A stretch of DNA of 64,000 nt. Origin: Cymodocea nodosa. Its lineage: Eukaryota > Streptophyta > Magnoliopsida > Alismatales > Cymodoceaceae. The notes beneath the pieces are model-generated. The model did no database searches and was not told where the DNA came from. It saw only the letters and a program-made list of their open reading frames with translations. Both the position numbers and the translations under genes were made by a program. The stretch lies in contig JAZBRI010000003.1 of assembly GCA_036874045.1 (NCBI GenBank), forward strand, positions 4,600,501 through 4,664,500, written 5' to 3'. Of this stretch, positions 35,101-50,100 are shown piece by piece. The number at the start of each line of letters is the position of its first letter. Positions within the stretch are counted from its first letter, which is position 1.

Positions 35101-38100
35101 ATGCAGGCTAACATGTAGACTCACGAACTCAAGGACTGAGGGATTCCACTCCCTTGAGAGCTAACATAGTTCACCAGCACAAGACTGAGTTGAACTTGGT
35201 TCCTCTTGGAACTGTATTGAACTCATCATCTTAGTTCCCCTTTTGGAACTGAGCTAAGTTTGACAGCTTGGCAGGGATAGAGCATAGCTCAAATTCCTTC
35301 TTGGAACCAAGCATAGCTTGGGTCTTCCACTTGGAATCAAGCTCACCTTGTGCCCTTCACTTGCTACTAAATTTTTCTTGGGTCCCTTGGAATTGAGCTC
35401 AGCTCAGGTCCTTCCCTTGGAACCAAGCTAGACTTGTTAGCCTGGTCCCTTTCTCAGCACGAAAATGGAGAGCTCAATCAAACATTCCCTCTAGCTCTAT
35501 GACTGAGTTCATGAGCCCTAACTCATGTCCATGTAGATGCATGTTGGTAGGCTACATGTTCTTGCCATATGAAACCATGCAAACCTACTGCAATCACTTA
35601 GAGTAACCTCAGCAAGACAAACCTTATGTCATACATTGCTATTATGGCAGCATGATTGACAACACCTTCAGTCCTCACCTTCTGTTCTAGTCGCACATGG
35701 TAATCATCCTAAACTCATAAGATCACCTTCCCTGTTTGGAAACAAAACCCTAACCCTATAAATATGGCACAACTCATAAGGTATGACTCATTCCAGCATT
35801 CTGCAATCATTGAGCTTCTTGCATACTTTTCTAGTTTGAGCATTGATAGTTGTTTGGCTCTCTATATACAATGGGCTAGAGTTTTTTCACCCTGTAGAAA
35901 GAGAAGCCATGCTTTTAAAGAGGAGAAATGCTTCCTAACCCTCTGCACTGAAGGAGCAAGAATGCCAAATAAGATCAATTGAAGTCATCTTTAGAAAATA
36001 CTTCCTCAACTTCATAATCATGCTAGCCTTTCCCAATCTTAAAGCTAGCACACTTATCTATCTAAATGGAGTAGCATCTTTATCCCTGCTACATTCTGAA
36101 CAATTTTGATGCATGGAGGGGCAACTTGCCTAATTGGATTTGGAGGCTTTTGTAGCTCAACAGAGTGTGGATCCTGGGGCATCCATAGCTTTTCTTTCAC
36201 TGAATGCACATGGTTTGAAAATCCCCACCGCAAAATGATGAGCAGCAATCCATTTGTACAATCTTGGGAAACACTGCATGGTGAGTCATGAAAGGAGGAG
36301 CTGGCTTAGCTAATAGAAGGTGGTGGATCACTCCTCTTTCTTCCCCCCTTTTGTTTTGTAGACCTATATCCTAGACTCTTGTACCATATTGAGAAGAAGA
36401 ATGAGAAAGAATTGTTTAGTGCCATGAGTAGATTACATATTGATGGGGGTTAGATTCAGTCCCCTCTAATAGCTGAATATTCAATAACCCTAATAACAAC
36501 AATTTTAATAACCATAATAAACAAGAATGTTTATTCTTCATTTCAGTTTTTCCCCATTCCTCCTGGATCTATGTACTTTCTTTATTTTCACAAGTTTGAA
36601 AATGTGAAAGTTGCTGGAGTGTTGACCATGCATTCGTTCCTCTCTAACTCATTGCTTTCTGATTTCCAGATACACCTCCATTGGAAGCATACATGACACA
36701 GCTCCAAATGCAGTACTATATGTAAATGATTCTTCCAGCAATAAAGAACATTATAAACCAGCATATTTACTTTCAGATGGAAGACTGGAAAGGGCAGGGA
36801 GGGCCAAGAGGTCTCCCACTGGTGATGTCACTGTTGTTTCAAGCAATGGTTTAAGTAGTGCATATGAGAGCAGATCTCTTGTTGCCTCAATCATTGGCGT
36901 AGGTGATGAAATGCTGTAAGTTTCAATTCTGTATAATTTCTTTTTTTTTAAAGCTGGTTTTCCATTTTCCTTTTTGTATGATTATTTTTTTGAATTTCTA
37001 ATATATTTGAGCAAAGAAGACTAAGCTGCAAAAGCTTTTACCACTTGCAAAATAAACACTTCAATATGTTGCAGCTACTTTGTTTCCAACAAATGTTTTT
37101 AGGAAACATAGGACCATTTGGTTTCCTTTTGTTTTGTCTAATAATTTGGGTTAAGGAATCACATTTTTATCAGCAAGTGGAAAACGTAATTCAATTATTT
37201 TTACTATTCCAAAATAGATGTTTATAGTTGTATGTTGCTCAGATGAAAATGGGACTTCATTCTGAGTGGGAATATGAAACTTTACATGTGGGCTTTTGGT
37301 CAAAATAAGAATCTTATGCACCTTTTTTTGAAGCTGAAGAGAAATTTGGAATAATTATGTGTTGTCATTTTTTTGAGCAGTAACAGAAAAATAATATTAA
37401 AAACAAAGAAGAATAGCAAGAGGTTCATCCATCAGGGTAATACATAGGGAAAAATGAAAAAAATAGAAAAAAAATGACCATAATTACAGGCTCATTACTC
37501 ACATTCTTCTCAAACAGAACCCTTAATCCAAAGGGGTTAGGATCAAACTTGAATCCAGGTTGAACCAACCCTGAGTGAGTACATCCATGATGCTAAACCC
37601 TAAAGTTCCTTGGTGCTACATGTCACCTAGATGCCCATTTAAGGGTGTGCTGGGCAACTTGGATCTTGTTTCATAGAAACTTAGATCTGCCAATTTAGCT
37701 TCATGGAAATGTTTTGGTTTTCCCTTAGGACAGGATGAAATTTTTTGGTTTGGTGGAAATTTCTTTGGAGTTTGGGATAGGGCTTTGTTCCATTGTTCCT
37801 TAGCTGTAATATTTTAATTTCTTTCTCTTTTAATTTATTTTGACCTTCTCAGTCTTTTTCTTTGTACTTTGTTGGATGAAACTTATTTCTTGATAAATGA
37901 GATTCACCCTATTCTCCTTCAAAATACATCAAACAAGGGAGGTAAAAGGAAGAGAGGAGAACAAAGATGAGGATAGACATTGCTATAGAGGCTGTAATTA
38001 AGCTACTAGATGTCAAAGTGTGTGCCAAAATGAATGTTACTCATTAGAGGATAATTATAGAGGGTGGAGTTGGAGTCATTGCAGTGGGAGTTGTATGATG

Positions 38101-41100
38101 AAAGGGTGTCATGAGATTCATGGCTTCAAGTATATATGTGAGTGGAAAGAAAATAGTAGGTGCATTCATTACAATAAGGGTGATTACATATTTGCATTGA
38201 CTGGAACTTATATGGATAATCATATAACTAATTACCCATATATCCTGCTTATAGCTCCTGATCCCTCATAACAATATTTAACCATAAAGAACCAAAAAAT
38301 AACTGAACTAAATCATGTATCTACCAATCATACAAAAGTCATAAGGTTTGAGCTTTGGAGGCAACATATAAATCAAGTTTTCAAATGCGAAATAAGATTG
38401 TACAGTTGCTTGAGTAGGTAGTGCTCATCCAAGTAAAAAATATATTCTTTCATTGCTTTACATAAAAATATGCTATTGTCAAATTCTATTTGAATATGTT
38501 TCTTAAGGAAAAGTGATAAATCCAAGAAAGTTGCAAACACATTTGTGTCTTATTTCTTGTATTTGCAATTAGCTATAATGGTACAATAATTGTTTATGGC
38601 TGTATACCATTCTAGTAGAACCACAGAAAAAACCACGTTAGAGTAGTTAACACGTAGTCTTGTTTGACTTTCCACTTCCACTTGTGTGTATACTGCAGTT
38701 GACAAATAGTACCTGCTGATGCTATTCATTGTACAATAGGTATAATGAGTTTTTATGATATTCCAGTTTCATATTGCCACAACCACATAATGACCATTTT
38801 CTGTTTTCACTTTTGAATTTGATACATAGGTCCTATTGTTGCGACAGGTTTAGCACATTCGAGAATCATTTGGCAGCGAACCTTTGCAAAAAACTTCATA
38901 AGATAGGTTGGCAAGTTACACACTCTGCAATTGTTCGAAATGATGTAAGAGAATGGCTTTTATCATTTTAATTTTATGTCAACTTCTTAAATATTTTCAT
39001 ACTTTGTATGTTCATAAATCATAATTAAAGCAAAATTAGGTTGTGGATGACCTATAAGGCTATAACCAACATGGTGTAGCAGTTTTATTTTGTTATTTTT
39101 GGTAAAAAATAAATATTTATTAGACTTGGTTAGTTATATAGATCTTTTGGATCTAAATATTAACATCTATATGTATTCTCTTCTCCTCTTTGATTTCTAT
39201 GGCTACAGAAATCATTTGAGGATAAATGATCTTGGTTGATAGTGAGACCTTTTTTGTTGACATAGCACATGGTAATGACAGACATGCTTGGCCAGAAAGA
39301 ATATGTGGATGTTTTCTTTGTGTTGTTGGAAACATGGATATTAGGTCCTAAACCTGCTGCTACTACTACTATTGTTCCTAATGATAAGTCCTCATTATGG
39401 TCAGGTGATGCTGAAATCCATCATTAGATCTAACCAAACATAAGCTTAAATCCATGATTTTACAGCTATAAATATGGGAAAACGAAAATTATGAAATAAA
39501 ACATTAAAGAAACGTAAATTGCAAAAAAATGCGTAACTAAGGAAAACAATCTATCTAAAATAAAACCAACATCTGACCTTAAACAAAAAAGAATTTCAAT
39601 TGCCTGCATAGTTACCTGGTTTCAACACAACAGCAAGATCTGGAGTGGAGATTGGAGGCTTGAAAGTCAAAAGAGGTTGAGGATGCTTTGAATAGGCTGG
39701 TCTCGACAGTGGATGTGCAAAAATCTATCATTTTATAGCTATAAATACAGGAGAAAACGAAAATTATGAAATAAACCATAAAAAAAAGTAAATTGCAAAA
39801 ATATGTGTAACTAATGAAAATAATCTTAGATCTAATATAAAACCAAGATCTGACCTTAAACAAAAAAGAACTTCAATTTTCTACATAGTTACATACCTGC
39901 TTTAAACACAACAGCAAGATCTGGAGTGGAGATTGGAGGCTGGAAACTCAAGAACAGTTGAAGATGCTTTGAATTGACTGATCTCAGCAGATGTGCAGAA
40001 ATTGGCAGATACAATGTGTATCACTTGCATTTCATCTGTTTCACACAAAATTTTGGTGTGTAACACTGAGAACATGTTTCTACCTCTTAAAATCTGGCAA
40101 TTCAAATTGAAACCGATGATATGGGTTGAAATTTCAACCGATACATTCCTGATATTGATAAGAGCCCCATTATTGGATCAATTCCTACGAAAATTGATCC
40201 ATATCATTGAAATTTTGAGGTGGCATGCCTTCCATTACATCTTTATTTATAACCTCCATCGGGAGGAGGTTTGGTTATTGGTTTTGACAAGACTAGACTA
40301 GTTGCCCATAAGATCTCCTACAACCTCACCTCTCTTTGCTTCTAACACTCTTTCCTCTCCCCCATGGATACCCTTTATGATGACATCGACATCCCTTCCT
40401 TTGCAATCTCTTCGTTCCCTGTGTCAAATCCAAAGGAGCTACCCTTGTCTTTGTTACCTCCACCTATGATAACTTTATATGCCTTTGGTCTTCTTCCTCT
40501 TTCCTCTTTCTTCTCTACCCCCTGTTGCTCCCACCCTTGTTAAGGGTTAGGGTTTACTAGAAGAGGAAGGCAAAGAAGATGGAAGGAGTTAATGGGGATG
40601 CACTTATAAAAAGAGAATGGAAGAGGTTGGTTTGCATGTGTGTGTGATAAGCAATAAAAAAACGTGGATGACATGGGGATCAAGAAATATTAGAAAAAAA
40701 GAAAAAAAGGTGTTTTGCAAGTATATGTTTGTGTTCATGTATGTAGGCATTAGTGTGTTTGCAACCTGTAAGTTTTATTGTGCTAGTGTTATTGAACAAT
40801 GTTTGTCTTTGTTTATTGTGAAGTTAGTATGTTGTGGCTTTTGTTTGTGTGCGGTCAATGGGATTTCTGTTTGTATGTGCAGCCAATGTGATTGACCATT
40901 GTTTGTGCTTGTTGTTGATGCTTACACATTGCTACTACTACAAGGGCTTCTACATTTCCAATATATCTTGTGCCTATTGTTGCTGCCTACTTTTCTTTTC
41001 AGTTATCTTTTCATATCTAAATCATTTGCAAGCAAGATGCTCAACTTTAGGGTAAGTATTTAGAGTTATGTATTAATAGTGGGTAAGAATCCAACATTGG

Positions 41101-44100
41101 AAATTGTATAATGTGACCATCTTGTAACCTCTATCTATAAATGCATGGTAATAGGTAATAAATAACAATTTTCTACTTTTCTTATTTTCTCATCTAAATG
41201 TCAGATGACTAGTATCTTGTGCTTATGGTATGCGGGCAATGTAATTTTCTTTTCAAATGCTATATCTCCATTGAGGACGGCAGTGACAAAGGTTGACAAT
41301 CTTGTAACACTATCCACAACCAACACCAAGCTTCCACATTGATAGCCATGCTCAGCTCCCTCTTCATTTATCATCCTTGGAAGCTTGAACTTGCTACCTC
41401 AATGTTGATTCTAAGCTACACCAACCATATAGAGTCCATACATCTCAGTAAGTTTACCTCTAAGGAGCACCAATACGTCACAAGCCATAGATACCTCATG
41501 ATGAGTCTATGATAATTAGAATCCTTGATAAAGGCCTAACAATGAGACCAATTTCCTTGGTGCATTTCCTCTCCTTGAGAATAGGGGAACTCTAGTTAAC
41601 CCCCCCCCCCCCCCCCCCCCCAACCTTCCAGAGCCGACAATGCATCAATTTGAATACTACATGCCTTGAAATGGGTTGTCACCCTCTTCATTACATCCCT
41701 TTTTATCCCTAAAATCTCTACTCACCATTTTGGAGGCAACAACGAATGCATCAATTTTAATGTTCCATACCTTGAAATGGGCTATTGCCTCATTCATTAT
41801 GTCCTTTTTTATTCCTAAAATCTCCTCCTTCATTGAATCATTGGGGAGCACAATAAAAGCTTGATGTAACCCAATTCTTGTTAAATTGTGGCCATTCCCT
41901 TGCCATTTATGTGAATAAGCATTGTGAAGGACATTCCACTCCATCTTAGAGCTCCACAACATTTTCAAACTTCTCTTGAAGTTCATCTCGTTTGACCATG
42001 AGAGACATATTGGTGTTGATGGAACATAATGTACTGTGTGCATTTCACCCTTGTAGGCTGCTTGGTATTGTGAATTTTCTTCTCCATATGACAAAAAAGA
42101 GTGTCTTGAAATGACAAACCTAATTTTACTTTGCTCATAACGAATTCGGCCCCCACCTCCCTAGTTGCTGCTCCACCAACCAGTGAGCTTTGCCTTAGGG
42201 TGCAAAATCTTTCCCTGTGCCCCATCTTCCTATACTGCTGAGACTCTTGTACACTCTCTGCTTTAGCGATCCATTTCAAACATTGTCATGTATCCTCTGC
42301 CACACTCCCCAACACCATGGTGTTTCCTCTTGTAGCCATCACGTGCCCCCTTTTTTTTTGATAAAATCCCTGATCTATTAAGGGGCAGGGGCCCTATAGA
42401 ATGACGGTACAAGTGTGGAGGGGAAACTCCATGAAAAGAAAGATAAAGAGAAAGTAGCAGGAAGGAGCAGTGCACAAAGTGAATAATAATTTGAATAGCA
42501 CCCCTAGCTTCCATCTTCTCTGATCCTTTCGGATAAGGAAAAAGACTTTTTATCAAATTTTCTTTCTAATGACCATGGCTAGCGATGGTGCTGCAGGACC
42601 TTTCCACTAGAGGGTTCTCTGATCTTAGCTTTTAGAATAAAGCCTGGAGGCAACCCCAAAATGTCACTCTGAGCCCAATTTGCTTCTATGTTCAGAAACC
42701 TGAAGTGTTCTGTATTATGTGAATTCCATATATTCTGTACAGCCAGGAAAAAAGTGTGGTCAATTTTGTTGCATATATGAGCAAATTTCCATCACCCAAG
42801 TGCTCTCCTTCTATTTGCATTTAAGGGACATAGTTTACCATTCTTTTCACTTAGTGCTTTTCTTATTTCTTTACTTCATTTTTCTCTTCTGATAATTTTT
42901 TCTACCGATGCATATTTCAAATAAATGAACCTCTATGAAGCTATTGTTTGTTCACGTTTTCCAGTTAATCACAAGTTCACTATAGAACGTAGTTTTTTTA
43001 AGCACTATTGTTTGATTGTCTTCTTTCTTTATTCAAGTTCTCCCTACAATTTTGACTGACATTAAATATTTTCGTTGACCACATTTTTAATGGAGACACC
43101 AGAGGCATCTTATTTTAGTTTTATTTTATCTGGCTAAATCTAAAACTTGGAAAAGACTATCTAGTTGTTTTCGTTGCCTGTTTGGACAATTTACCACCTC
43201 TCACGTATGCTATTGCTTTGCCATTGAACCTTTGCTGGTGTCTATTTTTATTGATAGTCATGGTATATTATTTGTTCACTTTAGCGTATTTTCTTGTTTC
43301 TTTATTTGCATTATCTTCCCATAATTTTAGCTGCTGTTTCATATTTAAATTCAGTGAATCTTTCCAAAGTTATTTTTTGTAAATTTGGCAGACAGTCACT
43401 AGTTGACTATAGCATGTTGTTGATTTGGCCTATTTCTTCATTTAAGTTTTCACTCCCTTCCATATTTTTGACGTCAAATATTTTACTCAGACCATTTTTT
43501 AGGTGAGGACCCACATAAGCATCTCATTTTACTCACGTATCATATGCCAAATTTAAATATATATATGTATATATTGACAAGTAGGTGATCAAATAAATTT
43601 CAGGTTGATTCAGTGGCCGAAGAAGTTGAACAACGGAAAGCCACTAACGACCTTGTAATTGCAATTTTGAATTATTTTTCTTCCTTTCATATAACACAAA
43701 ATTAACACTATTCGATCATTATAGGTAATTTTATTTGGAGGAATTGGTCCTTTGCATTCGGACGTTTCTGTTGCTGGTGTTGCCAAGGCCTTTGGTGTAC
43801 GACTGGTATTATTTACACTTTTACTAGTTCTGCATACTGCCTATGCCAATACTTTTTCTACAATTTTTCAGATTTTCTTTCATACTGCTTGATTTTTAAT
43901 TTTTGTTGGACGTTTTTTTTTTTATGATAATATCATTATAAATCAAACATTCTGCTTACTTTGCATTAACATATGATAAACAGATGTTCAAATCATATAC
44001 TTCATTTCTACGGTATTGTTATGCCATATTTAATGGTTATCTTTTCGTTGGTGGCTTGCATTTTTAGGCACCTGATGAAGAGTTTGAAGAATATCTTCGG

Positions 44101-47100
44101 AATCTTGTTGGTTATCATTACACTGGAGATCGGAATGAGGTACTGTTAATTAGGCATTAAATGTATCCGATATTCTGGAAATTATCTGATCGTTGCTTGT
44201 TTCTTAGTTGTCCTTTGCTCCCTTTTTATTATTGTACGGAAACCTTTTTATTATGTATATATATTGCTGCATCAAATGATGATGAAAATTTCAAATAATA
44301 TAGAGAATATGTTTTTTCTTAATTCCATATAGGATATTAATGTATTGATAATTTGATTGATGATTTTTTCCCGGTAACATTTAGCCCACCCTTATCTGAT
44401 ATTGGTATTACTTTTTGACAATTTATCTTACTAGAGAAAAGCTAATAAATTGATCTACATGAAGATTTTGGAAGGTAAGAAATGCAGAGGCATTTTTCTT
44501 TCTTACTCCTTATTCTTTTCAAAGGATACCCTTCCAACTTTTGACCTTGAACTACATGAGTTAGGATGATTTAGAGTTACATTAGTAAAATTGAATTGAG
44601 CCATATCTCTCTAGGGTTCCCCTTAGGTGATAGCGATGATTGTTTCTTCGATGAGGAACTCTGTTCCTCTTTCTGAGCAATGATGATCTTCGATGGATAC
44701 AAGGACCTCTATAGAGCTTTTGGTGGGTGGCACAAACCCTCTCTAGTCTCCAATTCAATTTATCAACCGAGGAAGACAACTCAAGCCTTGGGCTCTTTAG
44801 GAGGTCATCAGGCCTCCTTTGCTGAATCATTGAAAGACTCACTCTCACCCCTAAGTTCCCAAATATACCAGTTAGAGCTCCCAAAGTTGAAAATGGAGAA
44901 CAAGTTTTTGTCTTTTCCTTGGAGGAGGTGTTGTAGCTCATTGGCACCTTCACCTAGACGCTCATTGGTCAATTCAGCATTGCACCCTTGAGTCTGGTTG
45001 ATATTTTGTCGGAGATGAAACAAACACTTTAGTTTCAAGAGTTCTTTTTGACAACAATCAATTAGTGTGCTCATCTAATTTAAGTGTAGAGAAGACTTTA
45101 TCAAAGTCTATGTAAGGGATTTCTAAATGATTAAAGGTAAACATATGCTAATTTTGCATTGGTCTCTGTTGTTCTCCCCAAATTTGGAATCACCTTGGGC
45201 TCTGGTTTGGGTGTATTTGCCGAAGTTCAAGATGCACTTGCAAGCTCCTGATGCCATTAAATCCATTGTTGGAATATTGGGGTATTATATTTGTGTGTAT
45301 CAAGATGTACAAAGGTTTACTCATCTAGGACTTACCGCTATCTACATAGAAGTAGATCTCTCTAAGCCACTGCTAAAGTTCATCAATATCAGAAATGGGA
45401 AGTAATTAGTCAAACAACTGGTAAAGTATGGTCCTAAAGAACCTAGGTTTTGCTCCAACTACTTCAAGGTTAGACACTTAAAAGAAAATTATTGGAAGGG
45501 ATGGAAGGAATAGTTGGTCCAAACTCAAAATAACACTTTCCTAAGGGGGAGTGGAACTCTTTTGTCAAAGGAGACGGACTTGGCCAATTATGTGACTTTG
45601 AAGGGTGGATGTAGGTTAGGTACAAGAGAAAATCAATAGAAAAAACTGTTCACACATACTAGTTAGATGACCAATTGACTCTATTGACTTTGGTTCCTAT
45701 AGGGGTTATTGTAGATATGCACAACACCAAGAACCCATTAGATTAAGGCAAAGTGAACAACAAAGTTGTGTATGGCATAAGTTTGGAGGAATAGAATTAG
45801 TAGTAGTAGGAGGAAGCTATTTATCCTAACAAATAGCCATCAATCTTTAGAGTTTGTTTGTATATTGTAGAAAAATGCAAAAAGTTAGGAAACAAAAAGT
45901 CAAGAAAGATAAGAAACAAAAAGTCAAGAAAGATAAGAAACAAAAAGTCATAAAAGATTGGAAATAGAAAACTGAAAAAGTAAAATTTGAAGGTATTTAT
46001 GCCATCAATAGAAAGTTATTGATTATTAATTTAAACTATAATATGAATATTATTAAAGTTATAATAAATCATGAAATTTTAATAATTAAATTATAATACA
46101 TATTTGAAATTAATTTTTTTTTATTTAAATACAAATTCAAAAGTATATTAAAAAAATAAAAATAAAAATAATGAAAAAATGTTAATAGTTGGCACCTGAC
46201 ATTTTAGAAATGTCGAGTGGAATGGCACCTGACATTTCTAAGTAGAAGTTATAAAAAAATAAAAATAAAAAATAAATAAAATAATAATTAAATGTTAATA
46301 GTTGGCACCTGACATTTTAGAACTGTCAGGTGGAATGGCATCTGATATGATCAGTTCAATTGAGTTTGTTTTTCTTCTTTTAAAAATAAAATATATAGGG
46401 TTTTTTTTAGTGGTTAAACCAAGAGAGGACTCTTTAAACTAGTCTCTTAAAATCATATATATATATAATTATAATAAAAATAAATATGTATAAGCAGTTG
46501 AACCAAAATACCATGGGTTTGACCGATCTTTTAAAAAAAATTATAAATTTATAGGTTGAACTGTAATGTTTGTGGTTCAATTATTATCTACAAAAAAATA
46601 ATATAATAAAAAAAATTCTTCAGCTCAACCAAATTTGGTCAATTTAAATAAATATACATACATATATATAATAATAATATTATTAATAAACATAAAAGTA
46701 ATACTCTATTGAAATCGAGAGATATCTCGGTTAATCAAATAACTAAATAAAATAATAATAATAAATTTCATAATAAGAACCAAAAAATAAAATAATGATA
46801 ATAATAATAAATGAATAAATAAAAAGACAATATTAATAACATATTTAAATAAAAATGTGTTATTAATATTCAGTAGGTGTGTGTCAAGTGGAGGACGGTG
46901 TTGCAATGCATGTTGAGTGTTAAAAGGGCGTTCGCAAATTCATCAATGCATGTTGGGTATTTGCAGATTTGTCAAGTGTTTGGAAGGGCATTCATAGATT
47001 CATCGGTGCACATTAGGTAGAGGACAGAAGGGCATTCGACTGATGTGCATTGGGTGGAGGATGGTGTCATTGTTCTCGTTAGGCATTAGCAGATTTGTTA

Positions 47101-50100
47101 GTGCACGTTGAGCATTAACAAGCATTTTTTTCTTGAAGGCATGACGGAAATGAATGCAGAGAAAACTTTCAGATTGTTGATGGTCCGAAAGTCAGGAAAA
47201 TGAATCTTTTTATACCTTGAAAAGTTGGGAATAAAGATGACACAAATGGGGAGAAAGTCTAGAAAGTTTTCTTGACTTTTCAATTCCTGACTTTCCCCTT
47301 GGTACAAACCCTCCCTTAGAGTCAAGTGGGTAGACATCATTGAGGAAGATGTAGATAAGGAGTCTGTGTCAACAAAGGGTCTAAGACTAAAGGAAGATGC
47401 TCTTGTGAGTAACTTAGCTATCACTAGTGAGACCTGAGTGGTGCTGGGGGAGGTTCTAGCTGATTGTGCGTCTGTTGGTGTCAATTTGAGTTTGCCTCAA
47501 CACAGAACTTATATTAGAAGGAAGTTTTATCCTCTTCGACACTAAGGTTATTGCTAAGGAACCTAAAGGGGATAAGGACTAGGTTACATCTGATAGGGGA
47601 GGAGAGGTTTCTAGTTGCTAACCTCATCTCTACCCACCTTCTCTTTAATTATGAAGATTGTGTTTAGAATTGTAAGGGCTTAGGAAACATGACATCTAGA
47701 TTCCTTTTAAGGGAGCTCATTTACCATAATAAAGCTCAAATTGCTATGGTCCTTGAACCATTTATGGGTCCTGAAAGGGGGGCCATTATTGCCCATTATA
47801 TGTCTCTTAAATTGGAGACCCAATTTAGTTACTGGGAAAATTTAACTATTGTGGTTGGACAGGGTTATAGTACAGCGCATAAAAGATTCAAATCAAGTGA
47901 CTAGCTACTGGGTTACTTATCTTGATGGAGGCAAATTAGCCTTTTTTGTTGTGTACACTTCATATAGCATAGGCATTAGACGCCATTTGTAAGTTGAGTT
48001 ACATTAGCTTGGCAAGATTTTCATAGAAGCCCCTTGGGTGATAGCAGGTGACTTCAATGTTGTTAGAAAAAGGGAGGAAATGGTTAGCCAAGGCAACTTA
48101 AATGAGGCAGGTATAAGGGATTTTAATGAGATGATATGTGACATTAGGTTAGAGGAACCCTCGTCCATGGGTAAAGAACAATATTGACAAAAACTAGAAA
48201 GGGAAATGGTGACAATATTGAAAGTTGGACAGAGTGCTTGTCTACAATCTAGATAAAGAACAATGGAAAGTCTGTGTTGATTACAAGCTTCAGGTAATAT
48301 CGAATCACTCCCCAATGGTGGTATTGATTGACTTGGAGAGGTGATATAGTCCTTTCATTTTCTACTTTTAGAAGATGTAGACCCATCCATGATGATTTCA
48401 AACCGGTTGTTGCTACAGCTTGAGCTAGCTTGAAGGACCTGTGCCTGCTATGTAGGTTGAGTAAGAAGCTTTCCATGCTGAAGGCTCATCTCAGGAGATG
48501 GAATAGGGAAGTTTTTGGACATGTGGACTAGGAGAGGGAGAGGTTCTTACAAGAAATCCATAGCTCAAAACTTCGTCTTTAGGAGGGTGCCTTCTCTAAA
48601 CTTGACTAACTGAGGATTGATTTGATCAAGCATGACTTGTAGAAAGACATATTTCTAGCACAGAAAACTTGAATTAAATGGCTTGTAGAGGGTGACCAAA
48701 ATTTTGCTTACTTTCACAGAATCATTAACCGTAGGAGCATAAACTAGGTTGGAGCATTAATGGCCAACCTTGGTTTATGCTCAGTGGAGGAGGTAAAAGG
48801 TAGGGGGAAAGAATTTTACAGCAAATTGCTATGTTCAGAAGGCTCCTAGAGGGTGGACCACCTACTGTTATTGATGTGAAGGACAATGACAATTTCTGCC
48901 ACATACCAAATGTTGAGGAGGTCAAGGATGCTATTTTCTTTATTGATAGAGATCATGCGCGAGGACCAAATGGTTTCATTGCTAAATTTTTTAGGTGTTG
49001 TTGGGACATTGTTGCTGAAGATTTGGTTGAGGCTGTCCAATGTTTTTATTGGAGAGGGAGGCAAGATGACTCTTGGAAGGTTACATTCTTATCTCTCATT
49101 CCTAAAGTAGGCAATCCAATTGACTTCAAGAACTTTAGGCTCATTAGTCTTTGTAATGTTAGCTACAATGTAATCTCGAAATTCTTAACCAGCAAAATGG
49201 TTAAGTTTGTTTGGAAGATGATCTGGCCATTATAGGGGGTCTTTGTAGAGAGTAGAAGCATCTTTGACAATGTTTTTTTAACCTTAGAGATGACCCAACA
49301 CATGGAAAAAGGTCATAGAGGGAATAATATAATCCTCAACTTGGATATGGAGAAAGCTTATGAAAGGCTAAAATGGTCAGCAATCTTCCAAGTGTTTGCT
49401 TGTCTTGGCTTTTTTGAGAGGAGCTTGAGGCTCATTAAAGGGTGTATTACAAATGTCAGTTTTTTAGTGATGATTAATGGAGGATCTACAACATTTTTCA
49501 AGGCTTTTAGGGGTTTACGAGAGGAGATATTATCTTACCATACCTTTTCATCGTTATAGAAGAGATCCTTAGTAGGGGACTCCACAACCTAATCATTAGC
49601 AGACAGATCATGCCTTAGAATTTTGGTACAGGTTAACTTCAATGTCTCATTTTTTGTATGTTGATGATGCGATCTTATTACTCAATGGCCAAAAAAAGGG
49701 AATGTAAGAGCTCATGAACCTCTTGCATGACTACTAACACTTCACAGGGTAGAAGGTTAACAAGAACAAAAGTTTCTTTGTAGCTCTTAAGAACTTGTTC
49801 TACTAGAGAGAGGAAGTGATAAAAAAACATAGCAAGATTTTAGTGAGGAGACTTTCCTTTCCAATACTTGGAGTGCTTGATTTTCAAAGGAAGGGCAAAA
49901 ACCATGTACTTTGAAGACTTGGTGCAAAAAGTTCACAACAGGTTGGCAGGATGGAAGAGTAAACTTTTATCTCTGAGGGCCTAGATCACTCTTTTGAAGC
50001 ACACCTTTTCAAGCCTTCCAATCCACTTGATGAACGTCTTTTGATATACTTGTAGAAATACTTGACAAGATTTAGTCCTTACTCACTAGATTCTTCTTGG

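Larger units (their letters stand above)
33929..36669. other. FAD synthase-like gene intron 6, repeat-bearing
   Basis: A 2.7-kb intron between 33925 and 36670. It contains a 30-bp minisatellite-like tract (about 35200-35440) and a TRIM-like end (about 36366-36510). No gene is seen; frames at 35764-35982 and 36106-36291 have no domain. Confidence 0.5.

Noticed and set aside
41040-41215. Possible solo LTR (TATAAATGCATGG-type word and T-rich end)
   Set aside because: No clear TG..CA ends, partner or target duplication.
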